Assembly: GCF_003729955.1 (NCBI RefSeq)
Contig: NZ_RJTX01000001.1
Span: 248,001-312,000 of the forward strand
Length of the DNA: 64,000 nt
Direction of reading: 5' to 3'
Source of the DNA: Chryseobacterium daecheongense
GTDB taxonomy: Bacteria > Bacteroidota > Bacteroidia > Flavobacteriales > Weeksellaceae
Position numbers and translations under genes: made by a program. How positions within the stretch are numbered: position 1 is the stretch's first letter; every line of letters begins with the position of its first letter. Positions 53,257 through 62,868 of this stretch are shown piece after piece. A model generated the notes under the pieces. It was given only the letters and a program-made list of their open reading frames with translations. It did not search any database and had not been told where the DNA came from.

Positions 53257-54318
53257 ATGAAGGATACTCTTATAAATAAAATAGTTGAAATTATCAAGGA
53301 TTATAGAAGTGAGGATTTGAAAGATTCCAATTATAACTATACAATAGATTATGATCATGTTCTTAAATGGATTTTACAATTCAATGAGGATGATAGAGAA
53401 TTTATATTATCTGAATTGTTACATCTTTTACCATTTAGCTATTTGACAAAAGAAAATACTTTAAGAATTTTAAGTGATTTTGAAGTTTATACAAATTATT
53501 TAAATTATAAAACTGTACAAGATTTTTTGAGTGAAACTAAATTTTTAGATTGTCAAGAATCTGGGAAAAGTCAAAAAATTTTAAATGGAATGATAAATGA
53601 AGCACTACAATTAAAATATAATTATAATATAAATGATTGTGGAAATAGACAAGTTAAAAATTGGTTTTATGTTGATGATGTACTTGCTTCTGGTAAAACA
53701 TTCAAGGATGATATAATTAATGGTATTAAAGACTATGGAATCGATAAATTTAAAGCTGAAAATATTCAGATTATTGCCCCATTTATAATTCTACATCAGT
53801 GGGGCAGAAATAATGTTTTATTTTCAATTGAAAAAGAAATAGGAATAAAACTCAAATCAAACTTACATTTCTTTCATGTAAGAATGATTGAAAATAATCC
53901 GCATATTAATTATTTTAATAAAAGTCCAAAATTTAATCATGTCTATCCCAAAGAATCTGAGTTTGGATATGAAGTTTTAGAATTTGTAGAAAACTCTTGT
54001 GGAATCAGTTACGAAATGAAGAATTCCAATTTTGCCTTTAGAAATTTAAGTTTTCCTGTTGAAGAAAATTTTTTTTCAAACTCTGTTAATAGGATTAGAT
54101 ATGAAAATATTTTATTGGAGAAAGGCTTTGAAATAATGAATAGAATTGAAACAATTAGAGTTCCTAGTTTAAGACCGTTAGGTATGACACCGCCATCATA
54201 TAAAACACTAGGGACAGGAAGTCATATAATTACATGGAGAAATATTTCAAATACTTGCCCACTTGTATTTTGGTGGGATGCTAATGATTGGTACCCTTTA
54301 TTTGCGAGAAAACATTAA
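53257..54318 (+). CDS. Phosphoribosyltransferase-like protein of a conflict cassette
   Basis: 353 aa. The motif NWFYVDDVLASGKTF (about 135-149) is the PRPP-binding signature of type I phosphoribosyltransferases (two acidic residues, then the SGKT loop). The N-terminal ~110 residues are helical; the C-terminal half (IIAPFIILHQWGRNNVLFSIEKEIG, then unknown) lacks other known PRTase features. Base composition is much more AT-rich than its neighbours. The next gene is a NADAR glycosidase, 9 nt away. This fits PRTase-type components predicted in prokaryotic conflict systems; substrate unknown. Confidence 0.62.
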   Translation: MKDTLINKIVEIIKDYRSEDLKDSNYNYTIDYDHVLKWILQFNEDDREFILSELLHLLPFSYLTKENTLRILSDFEVYTNYLNYKTVQDFLSETKFLDCQESGKSQKILNGMINEALQLKYNYNINDCGNRQVKNWFYVDDVLASGKTFKDDIINGIKDYGIDKFKAENIQIIAPFIILHQWGRNNVLFSIEKEIGIKLKSNLHFFHVRMIENNPHINYFNKSPKFNHVYPKESEFGYEVLEFVENSCGISYEMKNSNFAFRNLSFPVEENFFSNSVNRIRYENILLEKGFEIMNRIETIRVPSLRPLGMTPPSYKTLGTGSHIITWRNISNTCPLVFWWDANDWYPLFARKH

Positions 54319-54327
54319 TTTTACTTT

Positions 54328-54903
54328 GTGAAATATAGTATAAGAAAATATCATAAAAATGAATGTATAACATTCAAAAGCACTAAAAATAAGTTAGGAG
54401 AGTTATCTAATATGGCTCCTAATTTTCCTTTAATGATAAATGATATTTCTATTAAATACTCTGAAGTTCTTTATCAATCTATGAGATTTACAGAATATCC
54501 ATATATCCAGCAAAAAATTATAGAATCATATAACCCGATGATAGCAAAAAAAATCAGTAGACATTATGATAACTATACAAGAAGTGATTGGGATTTTATG
54601 AGATTTAAAGTAATGAAGTTTTGTATAGAATTGAAATTATTTCAGAATTATAATAGGTTTTCAAAAGTTTTACTTTCCACTGGAAATCTTCCTATTGTTG
54701 AATATACACAAAATGATAAGGTTTGGGGGGCAATTTTAGAGGGCGATTATTACATAGGTACAAATGCTTTGGGAAGATTATTGATGGAATTGCGAGAGAA
54801 AGTTAAAACTAATTCATTTGAGTTTCAAGTCCCCGCTTTGATTACAAATGATTTCAAATTAATTGGTGAAAAAATAACATTAAATTCAATAGTTTCGAAT
54901 TAA
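54328..54903 (+). CDS. NADAR-family (YbiA-like) N-glycosidase
   Basis: 191 aa starting at GTG 54328 (TTTGTGAAATATAG). NADAR motifs: GELSNMAPNFPLMI, YQSMRFTEYP, and VWGAILEGDYYIGTNALGRLLMELRE at the C-terminus. NADAR proteins hydrolyse N-glycosidic bonds in riboflavin intermediates or ADP-ribose derivatives; some remove ADP-ribose from DNA and neutralise DarT-type toxins. Its pairing with the PRTase-like gene suggests an NAD/ribose-based toxin-antitoxin or defence unit. GC content is low, as in its partner, pointing to horizontal transfer. Confidence 0.72.
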   Translation: MKYSIRKYHKNECITFKSTKNKLGELSNMAPNFPLMINDISIKYSEVLYQSMRFTEYPYIQQKIIESYNPMIAKKISRHYDNYTRSDWDFMRFKVMKFCIELKLFQNYNRFSKVLLSTGNLPIVEYTQNDKVWGAILEGDYYIGTNALGRLLMELREKVKTNSFEFQVPALITNDFKLIGEKITLNSIVSN

Positions 54904-54955
54904 TTATATAAGTTTTTAATTAATTAAAAAACCTATTTTAGCATAAAATAATCCA

Positions 54956-56119
54956 ATGAAGAAGATTCTACACTTATTTTTTGCTTTTTGCGTAATTCAT
55001 ACATCGGCACAGGGGAAAAGGTTTTTTGAAAGCGGTGAAGCACAGCTCAAAAATCCGGTTGAGAAAATCAATTTACAATATGCGAATAATCTGCCTTTTG
55101 TAAAGGTGAGCATTAACGGGAAACCGTATAATTTCTTATTCGATTCAGGAGCTCCAACCGTGATTTCCAATGCCATTTATACAGAATTGGGCCTGGAAAA
55201 AAAGCATAGAAGTAAAGTAAAAGATTCTCAAAAAAACAAGCAGGAACAGATCTTTACCCAGCTTCCGGAAATGACCATTGACAATGTGGTTTTCCACAAT
55301 ATAGGAGCGATAGTGATTGATTTGAATAATTCCGAGTTAGGATGCTTCAAGATTGATGGAATCATAGGAGCCAATCAAATGGCGAAGCTGTTCTGGAGAG
55401 TCAATTATTCTCAAAATTCACTGGAAGCGACAAAAGACCTGTCTCAATTTGATATCAGCGGATATGAAACGGTAATTCCATTTGATTTTAAGGACCAGAA
55501 AACCCCTATTGTGGAAACGAAAATCGGAGGGCAGAAAGTAGATCTTACTTTTGACACCGGATTTACGGGGAGAATCAGGGTTACAGGAAACTACTACGAT
55601 CCGAAATCCTTCGGCAAAAGTATTGATACCTATGGCGTGAATGCAGTAGGTGCTTACGGAACGGGAAAGCCTGAAACCAACCATATTTTCAAAACCGATC
55701 AGCTTCCGTTAGGAAATGCCAATTTTATCCATGAATTGGTGATGACGGGAAATTCCAATATTATCGGGAATGAGTTTTTTCAGAATTTTATATTCGTTAT
55801 GGACTGGAAAAACAATAAAATCTATATGAAGGGCATCAAGGATCCATCCGCTAAAATGGAATCTTTCGGGTTTGGGTACCGTTTTATAGAAGGAAATGCA
55901 GAGGTTTCTTATATTTTCAAGGAAGACAATTTGCCGGTTCAGATTGGGGATTCTATTGTCAGCATCAATAATGTGACACTGGAAAACCTGGATAAGGAAA
56001 CGGCATGTCATTATTTTATCAATAGGGTGGAGAAGGATTCGGAAACCATTGATATGAAAATAAAAAGAAACGGTAAGATACTAGATGTCAAGCTTACCAA
56101 GAAAGAATATCTGAAATAA
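54956..56119 (+). CDS. Secreted retropepsin-like aspartic protease with PDZ domain
   Basis: 387 aa. Signal peptide MKKILHLFFAFCVIHTSAQG, then two retropepsin-like repeats: FLFDSGAPTVIS (Asp63) and LTFDTGFTGRI (Asp200), which can form an active site inside one chain. A PDZ-like domain follows at about 295-385 (LPVQIGDSIVSINNVTLENL). Likely periplasmic. Processing target unknown. Confidence 0.85.
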   Translation: MKKILHLFFAFCVIHTSAQGKRFFESGEAQLKNPVEKINLQYANNLPFVKVSINGKPYNFLFDSGAPTVISNAIYTELGLEKKHRSKVKDSQKNKQEQIFTQLPEMTIDNVVFHNIGAIVIDLNNSELGCFKIDGIIGANQMAKLFWRVNYSQNSLEATKDLSQFDISGYETVIPFDFKDQKTPIVETKIGGQKVDLTFDTGFTGRIRVTGNYYDPKSFGKSIDTYGVNAVGAYGTGKPETNHIFKTDQLPLGNANFIHELVMTGNSNIIGNEFFQNFIFVMDWKNNKIYMKGIKDPSAKMESFGFGYRFIEGNAEVSYIFKEDNLPVQIGDSIVSINNVTLENLDKETACHYFINRVEKDSETIDMKIKRNGKILDVKLTKKEYLK

Positions 56120-56191
56120 GTAACTAAATCTAACCAGTCAACAATTTCATAGAGTTTAATATATTTGTGTTCAACTAATAACCTACACTCT

Positions 56192-56755
56192 ATGATCAAG
56201 AAAAATTGCGTTTTCTTTGCGCTGATGCTTTGTGCATCCTTATTTTCCCAAGTGCGTATTGCCATTCATGAACACCGGGATTATGATGAAGAACAGCTTA
56301 AAAAGCTGGAGCAGGTTAAAACTCTTATGGAAAATATCATCAATTCGGAAGAATTTAAGAATGAGATTTTAGCCATGAAGGTATCCGAAGATAACAACCC
56401 GGATCATCTTACCAACCAGCAGATTTATGACATCATCATGAAAGCGGATGAAGTGGCATATCCTAATTCACCTTATGTTATTGATCTTAACTTAAGGATG
56501 AAACCTATTCCTTTTTACAAGCCTTTTACTTCAGTTGTAGGGTACACTTATCCAGGCATTAATTATATTGTGACCTACCGTGGAAAGTTCAATGATTGTG
56601 AACTGTATGATCTGGTATCTCATTATACTCATGAATGGACCCACAAATTAGGATTCGGACATGAAGATAAGAAGACATGGGATTTTTCCGTGCCGTATCT
56701 TGTAGATGACATTGTAGAAAAGCTTGGTAGGAAGAGGGTTAACGGAAACCAATGA
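56192..56755 (+). CDS. Secreted zinc-metalloprotease-like protein
   Basis: 187 aa from ATG 56192 (a TTG at 56165 adds nine codons before the signal peptide). Signal peptide MIKKNCVFFALMLCASLFSQ. The motif HYTHEWTHKLGFGHE contains HExxH, with a further His, as in gluzincin/metzincin-like proteases. Otherwise unrecognised; whether it is an active protease is inference. Confidence 0.7.
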   Translation: MIKKNCVFFALMLCASLFSQVRIAIHEHRDYDEEQLKKLEQVKTLMENIINSEEFKNEILAMKVSEDNNPDHLTNQQIYDIIMKADEVAYPNSPYVIDLNLRMKPIPFYKPFTSVVGYTYPGINYIVTYRGKFNDCELYDLVSHYTHEWTHKLGFGHEDKKTWDFSVPYLVDDIVEKLGRKRVNGNQ

Positions 56756-56792
56756 TTTTAATTTCTTATCTTTAATCCACTATAGATACACT

Positions 56793-57227
56793 ATGAAAAA
56801 AATACTGGTTTTATTGGGACTTATTTTTTGTGTTTTAGGAAATGCACAGCAAAAGGAAACTCCAAAAGATTTTATAGCGTTAACAGGAACATGGAAAACA
56901 GAAGTGGATGGAAGTCCGCTGACCTTACAGATTAAAGAAGTGGCGAAAGCTTTTCAGTTTTCTCTTATCAATGTCAATAAGGAAGAGTTTATTATTCAGG
57001 AAAGTGAGATTTCTTCACCTGCTCCCTCTGAATATGCAGTCCAGGTTAAAAAGGCTCATTTTGTACAATATAAAGACTGCTCCATAAAAAATGCAAAAAT
57101 TCGTTTGAAGAAACTGGAGGATAATAAGATTTCGTTCAGCTATAGTTCAGATGAAACGGACTGCTCCTTTGGAAGCGACACCGGAATGGATATTTCGGAT
57201 ATTGAAGATCTGATATTCACGAAATAA
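56793..57227 (+). CDS. Secreted hypothetical protein
   Basis: 144 aa from ATG 56793 (upstream TTG at 56724 lies in the previous gene). Signal peptide MKKILVLLGLIFCVLGNAQQ, then a beta-rich domain (GTWKTEVDGSPLTLQIKEV, FSYSSDETDCSFGS) suggesting a lipocalin-like barrel. Function unknown. 37 nt after the metalloprotease-like gene and followed by a terminator, so probably co-transcribed with it. Confidence 0.65.
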   Translation: MKKILVLLGLIFCVLGNAQQKETPKDFIALTGTWKTEVDGSPLTLQIKEVAKAFQFSLINVNKEEFIIQESEISSPAPSEYAVQVKKAHFVQYKDCSIKNAKIRLKKLEDNKISFSYSSDETDCSFGSDTGMDISDIEDLIFTK

Positions 57228-57228
57228 T

Positions 57229-57260
57229 AAAAAGCCATTCCGTAAAAGAATGGCTTTTTT
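57229..57260 (+). terminator. Terminator
   Basis: AAAAAGCCATTC pairs with GAATGGCTTTTT, 7-nt loop, followed by T residues, directly after the stop at 57227. Confidence 0.85.
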
Positions 57261-57667
57261 TAAAATAATATTAATACGTGTTGTTATGAGTCTTATGAAG
57301 AGGACATCAAGATCCAATGAATGAATCCACATCATCGGGCAAGTAAACGAATGTTAACCTGCCCGGTTAGTGATGCGGTTGGAAAAATTAAGGGAACTAA
57401 CTTTTCCATCATTTGTGTCTGATTACTTTTTAACCACTTTTATGCCAAGAATTTTTTTCTTTTTTTTCGAATCTGAAAAGCTGAAATGTAAAAAAAACTG
57501 TTTTTTGAATCTGGATTTGAATTATTTAAATCTACACTTTCGAATTATGTTATATTTATTCATAAAATTTATGAACTTGTTGAATATAAGTAGATTAAAG
57601 AAGCTTGGATTTTTTTTGAAATATCGAAATAGTTCTATAATGCAATCGATTAAATTCTATGCAAAAT
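57261..57667. other. Intergenic region, no gene seen
   Basis: About 400 bp, AT-rich with long A and T runs. The plus-strand open frame at 57370-57669 encodes mostly Phe/Leu/Lys low-complexity sequence and ends in the next terminator, so it is not considered a gene. Confidence 0.5.
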
Positions 57668-57702
57668 AACTCGGGACCGCCTTGAAAAGGCGGTCCCGAG
57701 TT
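57668..57702 (-). terminator. Strong hairpin after the M28 pair
   Basis: 16-bp perfect GC-rich stem (57668-57683 with 57687-57702), 3-nt loop, a few nt beyond the stop of the downstream peptidase gene. Confidence 0.8.
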
Positions 57703-57706
57703 GATA

Positions 57707-59067
57707 TTACCAATTTTTATCGATCATATAAATCAGCTGCGTCATGACGGCAGCACCGAGGAGAAGTTCTCTTCGGTTTACTTTTTCAAAGGTGTCCTCT
57801 TCTGTGTGGTGAATATCAAAATATCTTTGTGGGTCAGGAACCAGTTCTGCGGTAGGAACACCCATATCGCGAAGCGGATAAATATCTGCTCCGGAATATC
57901 TTCCTTCAAAATTATAAACGCCATAAGGAAGGAACAGATTCCCCCAGCTTATAATCTGGTTTCTTTGGGGTTCATTCATTTCTAAGGAAATTCCTCTCGG
58001 TGAAAAACCTCCCGCATCAGATTCTATGGCGAAAAGATGTTTTTCATTGCTTTCTTTTACTGTTTTTCCATATTGTAATCCACCTTTAAGGCCGTTTTCT
58101 TCGTTGGCAAAACAAACGACCCTGATCGTATGATTGTTTTTTATTCCTAACTTTTTGAATGTTCTCAAAACTTCAATACTCTGAACAATTCCGGCCCCGT
58201 CATCATGCGCACCTTCACCCACATCCCAGGAATCCAAATGTCCGCCAACAACAATGACGCTTTTATCTTTTTTGCCGGTAATTTCACCGATCACGGAGTG
58301 GGAAAGCTTTTCACCCTTCATTCCACAGTTGGAATTCAGCTTGGCTGTAACTTTCTGATTGTTCAAAAGCTTTTCAAGCTCATCCGCAGTTGTATTTCCA
58401 ATCGCAACAGCAGGAACTTTGGGCACATCATCATCATATTTCATGGCACCCGTATGAGGAACATCATCAAATGCAGAAGATAAGGAGCGGATGATGGCGA
58501 ATTTGCCTCCCTTCTTTGCCGTTAAGGAAGCTGCAGTTCTTCTATACACTCCGGCATCACGGTATCCCAGGAAAGTCTGTACATACCCCTGATTGAAAGG
58601 GTGATTAAAGAAAACGATCTTTCCTTTCACTTTTTCGGCAGGAAGCTGATCATATTCTTCCAAAGATTTCACCATGATGATCTCTCCGGAAACATCTTTT
58701 CCTCCTGTTCCTTCAGAATTTCCAAGAGAAAGCATTTTCAGGCTTTTCCATTTTCCGTTGGAAGTCTGGATGTGAAGAGATTCTTTCCCTCTTTCCCAGA
58801 CCGGGATCATCACTTCCTGAAGCCATACCTTATCGGCTCCGGCATCACGAAGCTTCTGTGCCGCCCATTGAACGGATTTTTCATACGCCGCGGAACCGCT
58901 CAGGCGATGACCTATATTTTTAGTTAAATCTTTAAGTTCCGTATATCCTTTTCCGTTATTGAGAATCTCTAACGAAATTTGGCTGAACTGTATTGAATCT
59001 TCTTTAGCCTGGCCAAACACAGCCATACTGAGAAGCAAGAATGAAGTACCTAATAACTTTTTCATAT
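57707..59067 (-). CDS. Secreted M28-family peptidase (active-site complete)
   Basis: 452 aa from ATG 59067 (TTG 59080 would overlap the upstream gene). Signal peptide MKKLLGTSFLLLSMAVFGQ. A PA-like domain (about 120-255) is inserted before the M28 core: GGHLDSWDVGEGAHDDGAG (zinc ligands His276 and Asp288), FANEENGLKGG (base Glu322, ligand Glu323), ESDAGGFSPRG and HHTEEDTFEKV with the last His ligand. Probably a periplasmic aminopeptidase or carboxypeptidase Q-like enzyme. Tandem paralogue upstream. Confidence 0.9.
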
Positions 59068-59073
59068 TAATTT

Positions 59074-60477
59074 TTACCAATTGCTATCAATCATTAAAAT
59101 CATTTGTGTCATGGCAACAGCGCCTAATAAAAGCTCTCTTTTATTGACCTTGTCGAAAGTATCTTCCACAGAGTGGTGGTAATCGAAATACCTTTGAGTA
59201 TCAACCACAAGCTCAGCTAAGGGAATATCCAGCTTTTTCAAAGGGGAAATGTCCTGGATTGCTTCTGTCTGGTCAAAATCATAAACGCCATAAGGGAGGA
59301 AATATTCTTTCCATGCGAAAACCAGCTTTCTCCTCTGCGGAGCCATATCCAATGAAAACCCCCGCGGAGAATATCCTCCTGCATCGGTTCCCAAAGCGAA
59401 AACATGCTTTTCATCTTTCTTTTTAACGTATGCGGCATACATTTCACGGCCCTGTCCGCCGTTTTCACTGTTGGCATATAGAACTACGCGGATCGTGTGG
59501 TTATTTTCATAGCCAAGTGCTTTCAGAGTTCTCAATACTTCAATACATTGAACAACCCCCGTTCCGTCATCAATGGCACCTTCTCCGAAATCCCATGAAT
59601 CCAGCTGGGCACCCAACACAATAACTTTAGAGTCTTTTTTACCCTGAATTTCAGCAATAATATTAGGATTGGTTGTGTCGCCTTTTGATTCGGCAGTCAT
59701 ATTGATTTTAGCGGTGACTTTTTGTTTTTTTATTAATTTTTCAAGCTCATCTGCAGATCTTACACCAATGGATAATGCCGGAATTCTTGCTTTATCATCC
59801 GGTTCATAGTAGATCATTTTTGCGTGTGGAATGTCATTATTCGCTGTTGTTAATGATCGTATAATTAAGGCTTTCGCTCCTGTTTTAGCAATTACGGAAG
59901 CGGAAATTAATTTTGATTTTGCGGCAATTAAATAAGAATCACTGGTATTAATGATTTTCGGATCCATTGGGAGATTAACAAAAACAATTTTGTCTTTTAG
60001 CTGTCCTACCGACATTTGGTTAAGCTCAGAAGTGGAATTGATCAATACGATTTCACCAATCAAATCTTTTCCGCCCGTTCCTTCTGAGTTTCCGAAAGAC
60101 AGCATTCGAATGTTTTTCCACTCTCCATTTCCTGCTTTTATCTGTAAAGATTCCCGCCCCCTTATCCAAACCGGAGCCTTGGCCTCCTGTCTCCAGATCA
60201 TTTCAATTCCGATTTCCTTGAACTTTTTTTCTGCCCATTCTACAGCTTTTGCATAATCAGCAGTCCCACTAAAACGGGATCCAATACTTTTCGTCAGTTC
60301 TCCAAGGTTATCATAGGCCTTTCCGTTGGTCATGATCTCGTCGGAAATTTTTTTGAATTCGTCGTGGTAATTGAATTTTGCGACGGGTGTTTTGGTAAGT
60401 TTTTTTTGCGGCTTTTTTTGAGAAAATAAAAATCCACCCAAAAAGAGTGGAAGTATTATAATGAATAGTTTTTTCAT
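59074..60477 (-). CDS. M28-family paralogue with altered active site
   Basis: 467 aa. Signal peptide MKKLFIIILPLFLGGFLFSQ. Same domain order as its downstream neighbour and clearly its paralogue (GNSEGTGGKD, LDSWDFGEGAIDDG, SDAGGYSPRG-like, HHSVEDTFDKVNKRELLLGA). Two key residues differ: the His of GGHLDSWD is Gln291 (GAQLDSWD), and the general-base Glu of ANEENG is Ser337 (ANSENG). The protein may bind but not cleave, or may act on the partner. Six nt separate its stop from the partner's ATG. Confidence 0.88.
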   Translation of the reverse strand: MKKLFIIILPLFLGGFLFSQKKPQKKLTKTPVAKFNYHDEFKKISDEIMTNGKAYDNLGELTKSIGSRFSGTADYAKAVEWAEKKFKEIGIEMIWRQEAKAPVWIRGRESLQIKAGNGEWKNIRMLSFGNSEGTGGKDLIGEIVLINSTSELNQMSVGQLKDKIVFVNLPMDPKIINTSDSYLIAAKSKLISASVIAKTGAKALIIRSLTTANNDIPHAKMIYYEPDDKARIPALSIGVRSADELEKLIKKQKVTAKINMTAESKGDTTNPNIIAEIQGKKDSKVIVLGAQLDSWDFGEGAIDDGTGVVQCIEVLRTLKALGYENNHTIRVVLYANSENGGQGREMYAAYVKKKDEKHVFALGTDAGGYSPRGFSLDMAPQRRKLVFAWKEYFLPYGVYDFDQTEAIQDISPLKKLDIPLAELVVDTQRYFDYHHSVEDTFDKVNKRELLLGAVAMTQMILMIDSNW

Positions 60478-60532
60478 TTTTTATTTACCTTATCTTTTCC
60501 GTGCATAAAAGTAGGGAAAAAATAGTAATTTA

Positions 60533-61777
60533 TCAGGCTTTCATGTCATACATTAACAATGCTGTAATTAATTTCGGCTCAATAAAAGTACATTTGGGCG
60601 GCATACTCAATTTCAGATCGGAAATTTTGATCATATCATTAAAGCTTACAGGATAGATTCCGAAGCCTACTTTACCTGCACCATTGTCAATTTCTTCTTT
60701 TAGAATATTAATTCCGGTAAGGGTAGAGTCTCCTTTTACATAGGAGATCTTTTCAGAGCTGTCCGGGTCTTCGATTTTCAGAATATTCTTGAAAATATAC
60801 TTATCTATAAGGTGATGATCCAGGTTATCCAGGGACATTTCCGGGGAACGGAGATCATGTTTTACGTGAAGAGAGTAGAACTTCCCGTCCAGATACATGG
60901 AAATATGGAATTTCTGTGAAGGAAAATACGGGGTTTCTCCTTTTTCATGGATCAGAAAATATTGTTCAAGCTGCTGTAAAAACTCTTCATTCGATAATCC
61001 GTTCAAATCTGTTACAATTCTGTTGTAATCGTGGATTTTGATCGATTGGTTGGAAACGATGAAACTATATACAAAATTATAAGGTTCTGTACCGTTATGC
61101 CTTTTGTTTTTTTCTTTCTGATATTTGGCATTCAGAGCAGTGGAACCGATTCTGTGGTGTCCGTCTGCAATGTAGAAAGAATCAATCTGGTCTATAACTT
61201 CTTTAAACTGCTGCAGTTTCAAACGATTATCAATTCTCCAGATTTTATGTCTGATCCCTTTTGAATCCACATGATTGAAAATCGGAACGTTTTTCTCCTC
61301 ATGGTTCATCAATAATTCAATTTTTGAATTGGCAGGATAAGTAAGAAGCACAGGTTCTGCCTGTAAGTTTACTTTTTCCAGATAATGAGCCAGTTTCTCT
61401 TTTTTCTGAGGAATGGTACTTTCATGCCTTTTGATCTTGCCGCTCCAGAAATCCTCAATACTTGCCAAACCAAGCAATCCTCTGAAAACCTGTTTGCTGG
61501 GATAAATCTGCTCATAAAGATAATAGGCTGAATTGTCCTGAACTAATTTCTTGTCTTCCAGGAGTTCTTCAAAGGTAGAACGGATTTTCCTTAAGTTCCG
61601 GTCAATATCTTTAGATTTACTTACCACATAGGGTTTGATCATATGAATGTAAGTATCTTCCACTTGAGCTTTCTCCGCAATTTCTTCCTGGGTGAAATTA
61701 TCCAGAGGATGAGTTGGGAAAGTGCTCTCAAGGTCTTTATGAGGTCTTATTCCGCGAAAAGGTTTAAAAACAGGCAT
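60533..61777 (-). CDS. DUF1015 protein
   Basis: 414 aa. Starts VFKPFRGIRPHKDLE and contains YYLYEQIYPSK, FYIADGHHRIGSTALN and GFGIYPVSFNDMIKISDLKLSMPPKCTFIEPKL, all typical of DUF1015, which is often encoded beside serA/serC. Predicted enzyme-like fold with the conserved ADGHHR motif; function unknown. Five nt after serA, so in the serine operon. Confidence 0.9.
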   Translation of the reverse strand: MPVFKPFRGIRPHKDLESTFPTHPLDNFTQEEIAEKAQVEDTYIHMIKPYVVSKSKDIDRNLRKIRSTFEELLEDKKLVQDNSAYYLYEQIYPSKQVFRGLLGLASIEDFWSGKIKRHESTIPQKKEKLAHYLEKVNLQAEPVLLTYPANSKIELLMNHEEKNVPIFNHVDSKGIRHKIWRIDNRLKLQQFKEVIDQIDSFYIADGHHRIGSTALNAKYQKEKNKRHNGTEPYNFVYSFIVSNQSIKIHDYNRIVTDLNGLSNEEFLQQLEQYFLIHEKGETPYFPSQKFHISMYLDGKFYSLHVKHDLRSPEMSLDNLDHHLIDKYIFKNILKIEDPDSSEKISYVKGDSTLTGINILKEEIDNGAGKVGFGIYPVSFNDMIKISDLKLSMPPKCTFIEPKLITALLMYDMKA

Positions 61778-61782
61778 ATTTA

Positions 61783-62745
61783 TTATATAGTTTCTTTTTT
61801 TAGCTTAATGATTTGTTCTGCAAGTTCAATCCCGATTTTTTCCTGTGCATCCACTGTATTTCCTCCAACGTGGGGAGAAAGAGACAGGGAAGGATTCATT
61901 AATAACGGAAGTTCCGGCGTGGGCTCATTTTCAAAAACGTCCAGAGCGGCTCCCATTACCTTTCCTGATTCAATATAATCGAGCAGGGTTACTTCATTAA
62001 TTACTCCTCCTCTTGCAGTATTTACAATATAAACTCCGTCTTTCATTTTTTCAAACTGAGGCGTGTCTATAATATATTCATTAGTTTTCGGCGTATTGAT
62101 GCTGATGAAATCCGTGTCTTTAAGGAATGCATCCGTATCATTGGTCGACGTTATTTCAAAGTTTACGGTTTGCCCATCAAAAAAACTTAACGTAAGCACT
62201 TCTGTTCTGGGCTTTCTGGTCAGAACTTTTACCTTCATTCCCAGTGCAATACCCATTTTCACCACTTCCTGTCCTATGCTTCCGAAACCGATTACTCCCA
62301 ATGTTTTTCCTGAAAGCTCATACGCATTATTGAATGACTTTTTCAGGGCATTAAAATGGGTTTCTCCTTCCAATGGCATCAATCTGTTTGATTCATGAAG
62401 GAACCTAGCCAGTGAAAAGAAGTGCGCAAAAACAAGCTCAGCCACCGATTTCGAAGATGCAGTAGGGGTATTGATCACTTTGATCCCTTTGCTTTTGGCA
62501 TATTCCACATCTATATTATCCATCCCGATTCCGCCTCTTCCGATGATGGAAAGTCTGGGACAGGCATCAATAATGTCCTGTTTCACTTTGGTGGCACTTC
62601 TTACCAGAAGAACATCCACGTTATTTTCATTGATAAAATTGATCACATGATCCTGGGCAACACGGTTGTCCAGAACTTCTATTCCCGCTTCTTTTAAAGC
62701 CTGTTCTCCTGCTTTAGAGATTCCATCGTTAGCTAAAACTTTCAT
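61783..62745 (-). CDS. serA: D-3-phosphoglycerate dehydrogenase
   Basis: 320 aa, short form without ACT domain. NAD-binding motif GVIGFGSIGQEV, GRGGIGMDNIDV, catalytic Arg in NTARGGVINE, and Glu/His in DVFENEPTP and LSPHVGGNTVDAQ. Oxidises 3-phosphoglycerate, the first step of serine synthesis. Second gene of the serC-serA-DUF1015 run. The missing ACT domain suggests no direct serine feedback through it. Confidence 0.93.
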   Translation of the reverse strand: MKVLANDGISKAGEQALKEAGIEVLDNRVAQDHVINFINENNVDVLLVRSATKVKQDIIDACPRLSIIGRGGIGMDNIDVEYAKSKGIKVINTPTASSKSVAELVFAHFFSLARFLHESNRLMPLEGETHFNALKKSFNNAYELSGKTLGVIGFGSIGQEVVKMGIALGMKVKVLTRKPRTEVLTLSFFDGQTVNFEITSTNDTDAFLKDTDFISINTPKTNEYIIDTPQFEKMKDGVYIVNTARGGVINEVTLLDYIESGKVMGAALDVFENEPTPELPLLMNPSLSLSPHVGGNTVDAQEKIGIELAEQIIKLKKETI

Positions 62746-62868
62746 GGTTTTATTCTACTTAAAAATTTAAATAATGATAAGATTTAAAAATTTTTAGTTG
62801 GTGCGCAAATTAATAAAATTAAAATAATTCCAAATAATTGCTTAATGTGTTGATTTTTAAAGCTTTAA

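Noticed and set aside
53257..54903. PRTase-NADAR pair as an ordinary nucleotide-salvage or riboflavin operon
   Set aside because: No rib or salvage genes adjoin; the PRTase-like protein has unusual length and C-terminus, and the base composition differs from neighbours. Not excluded, only less likely.
57370..57669. 99-aa plus-strand ORF
   Set aside because: Phe/Leu/Lys-rich low complexity; ends in the hairpin of the opposite-strand gene.
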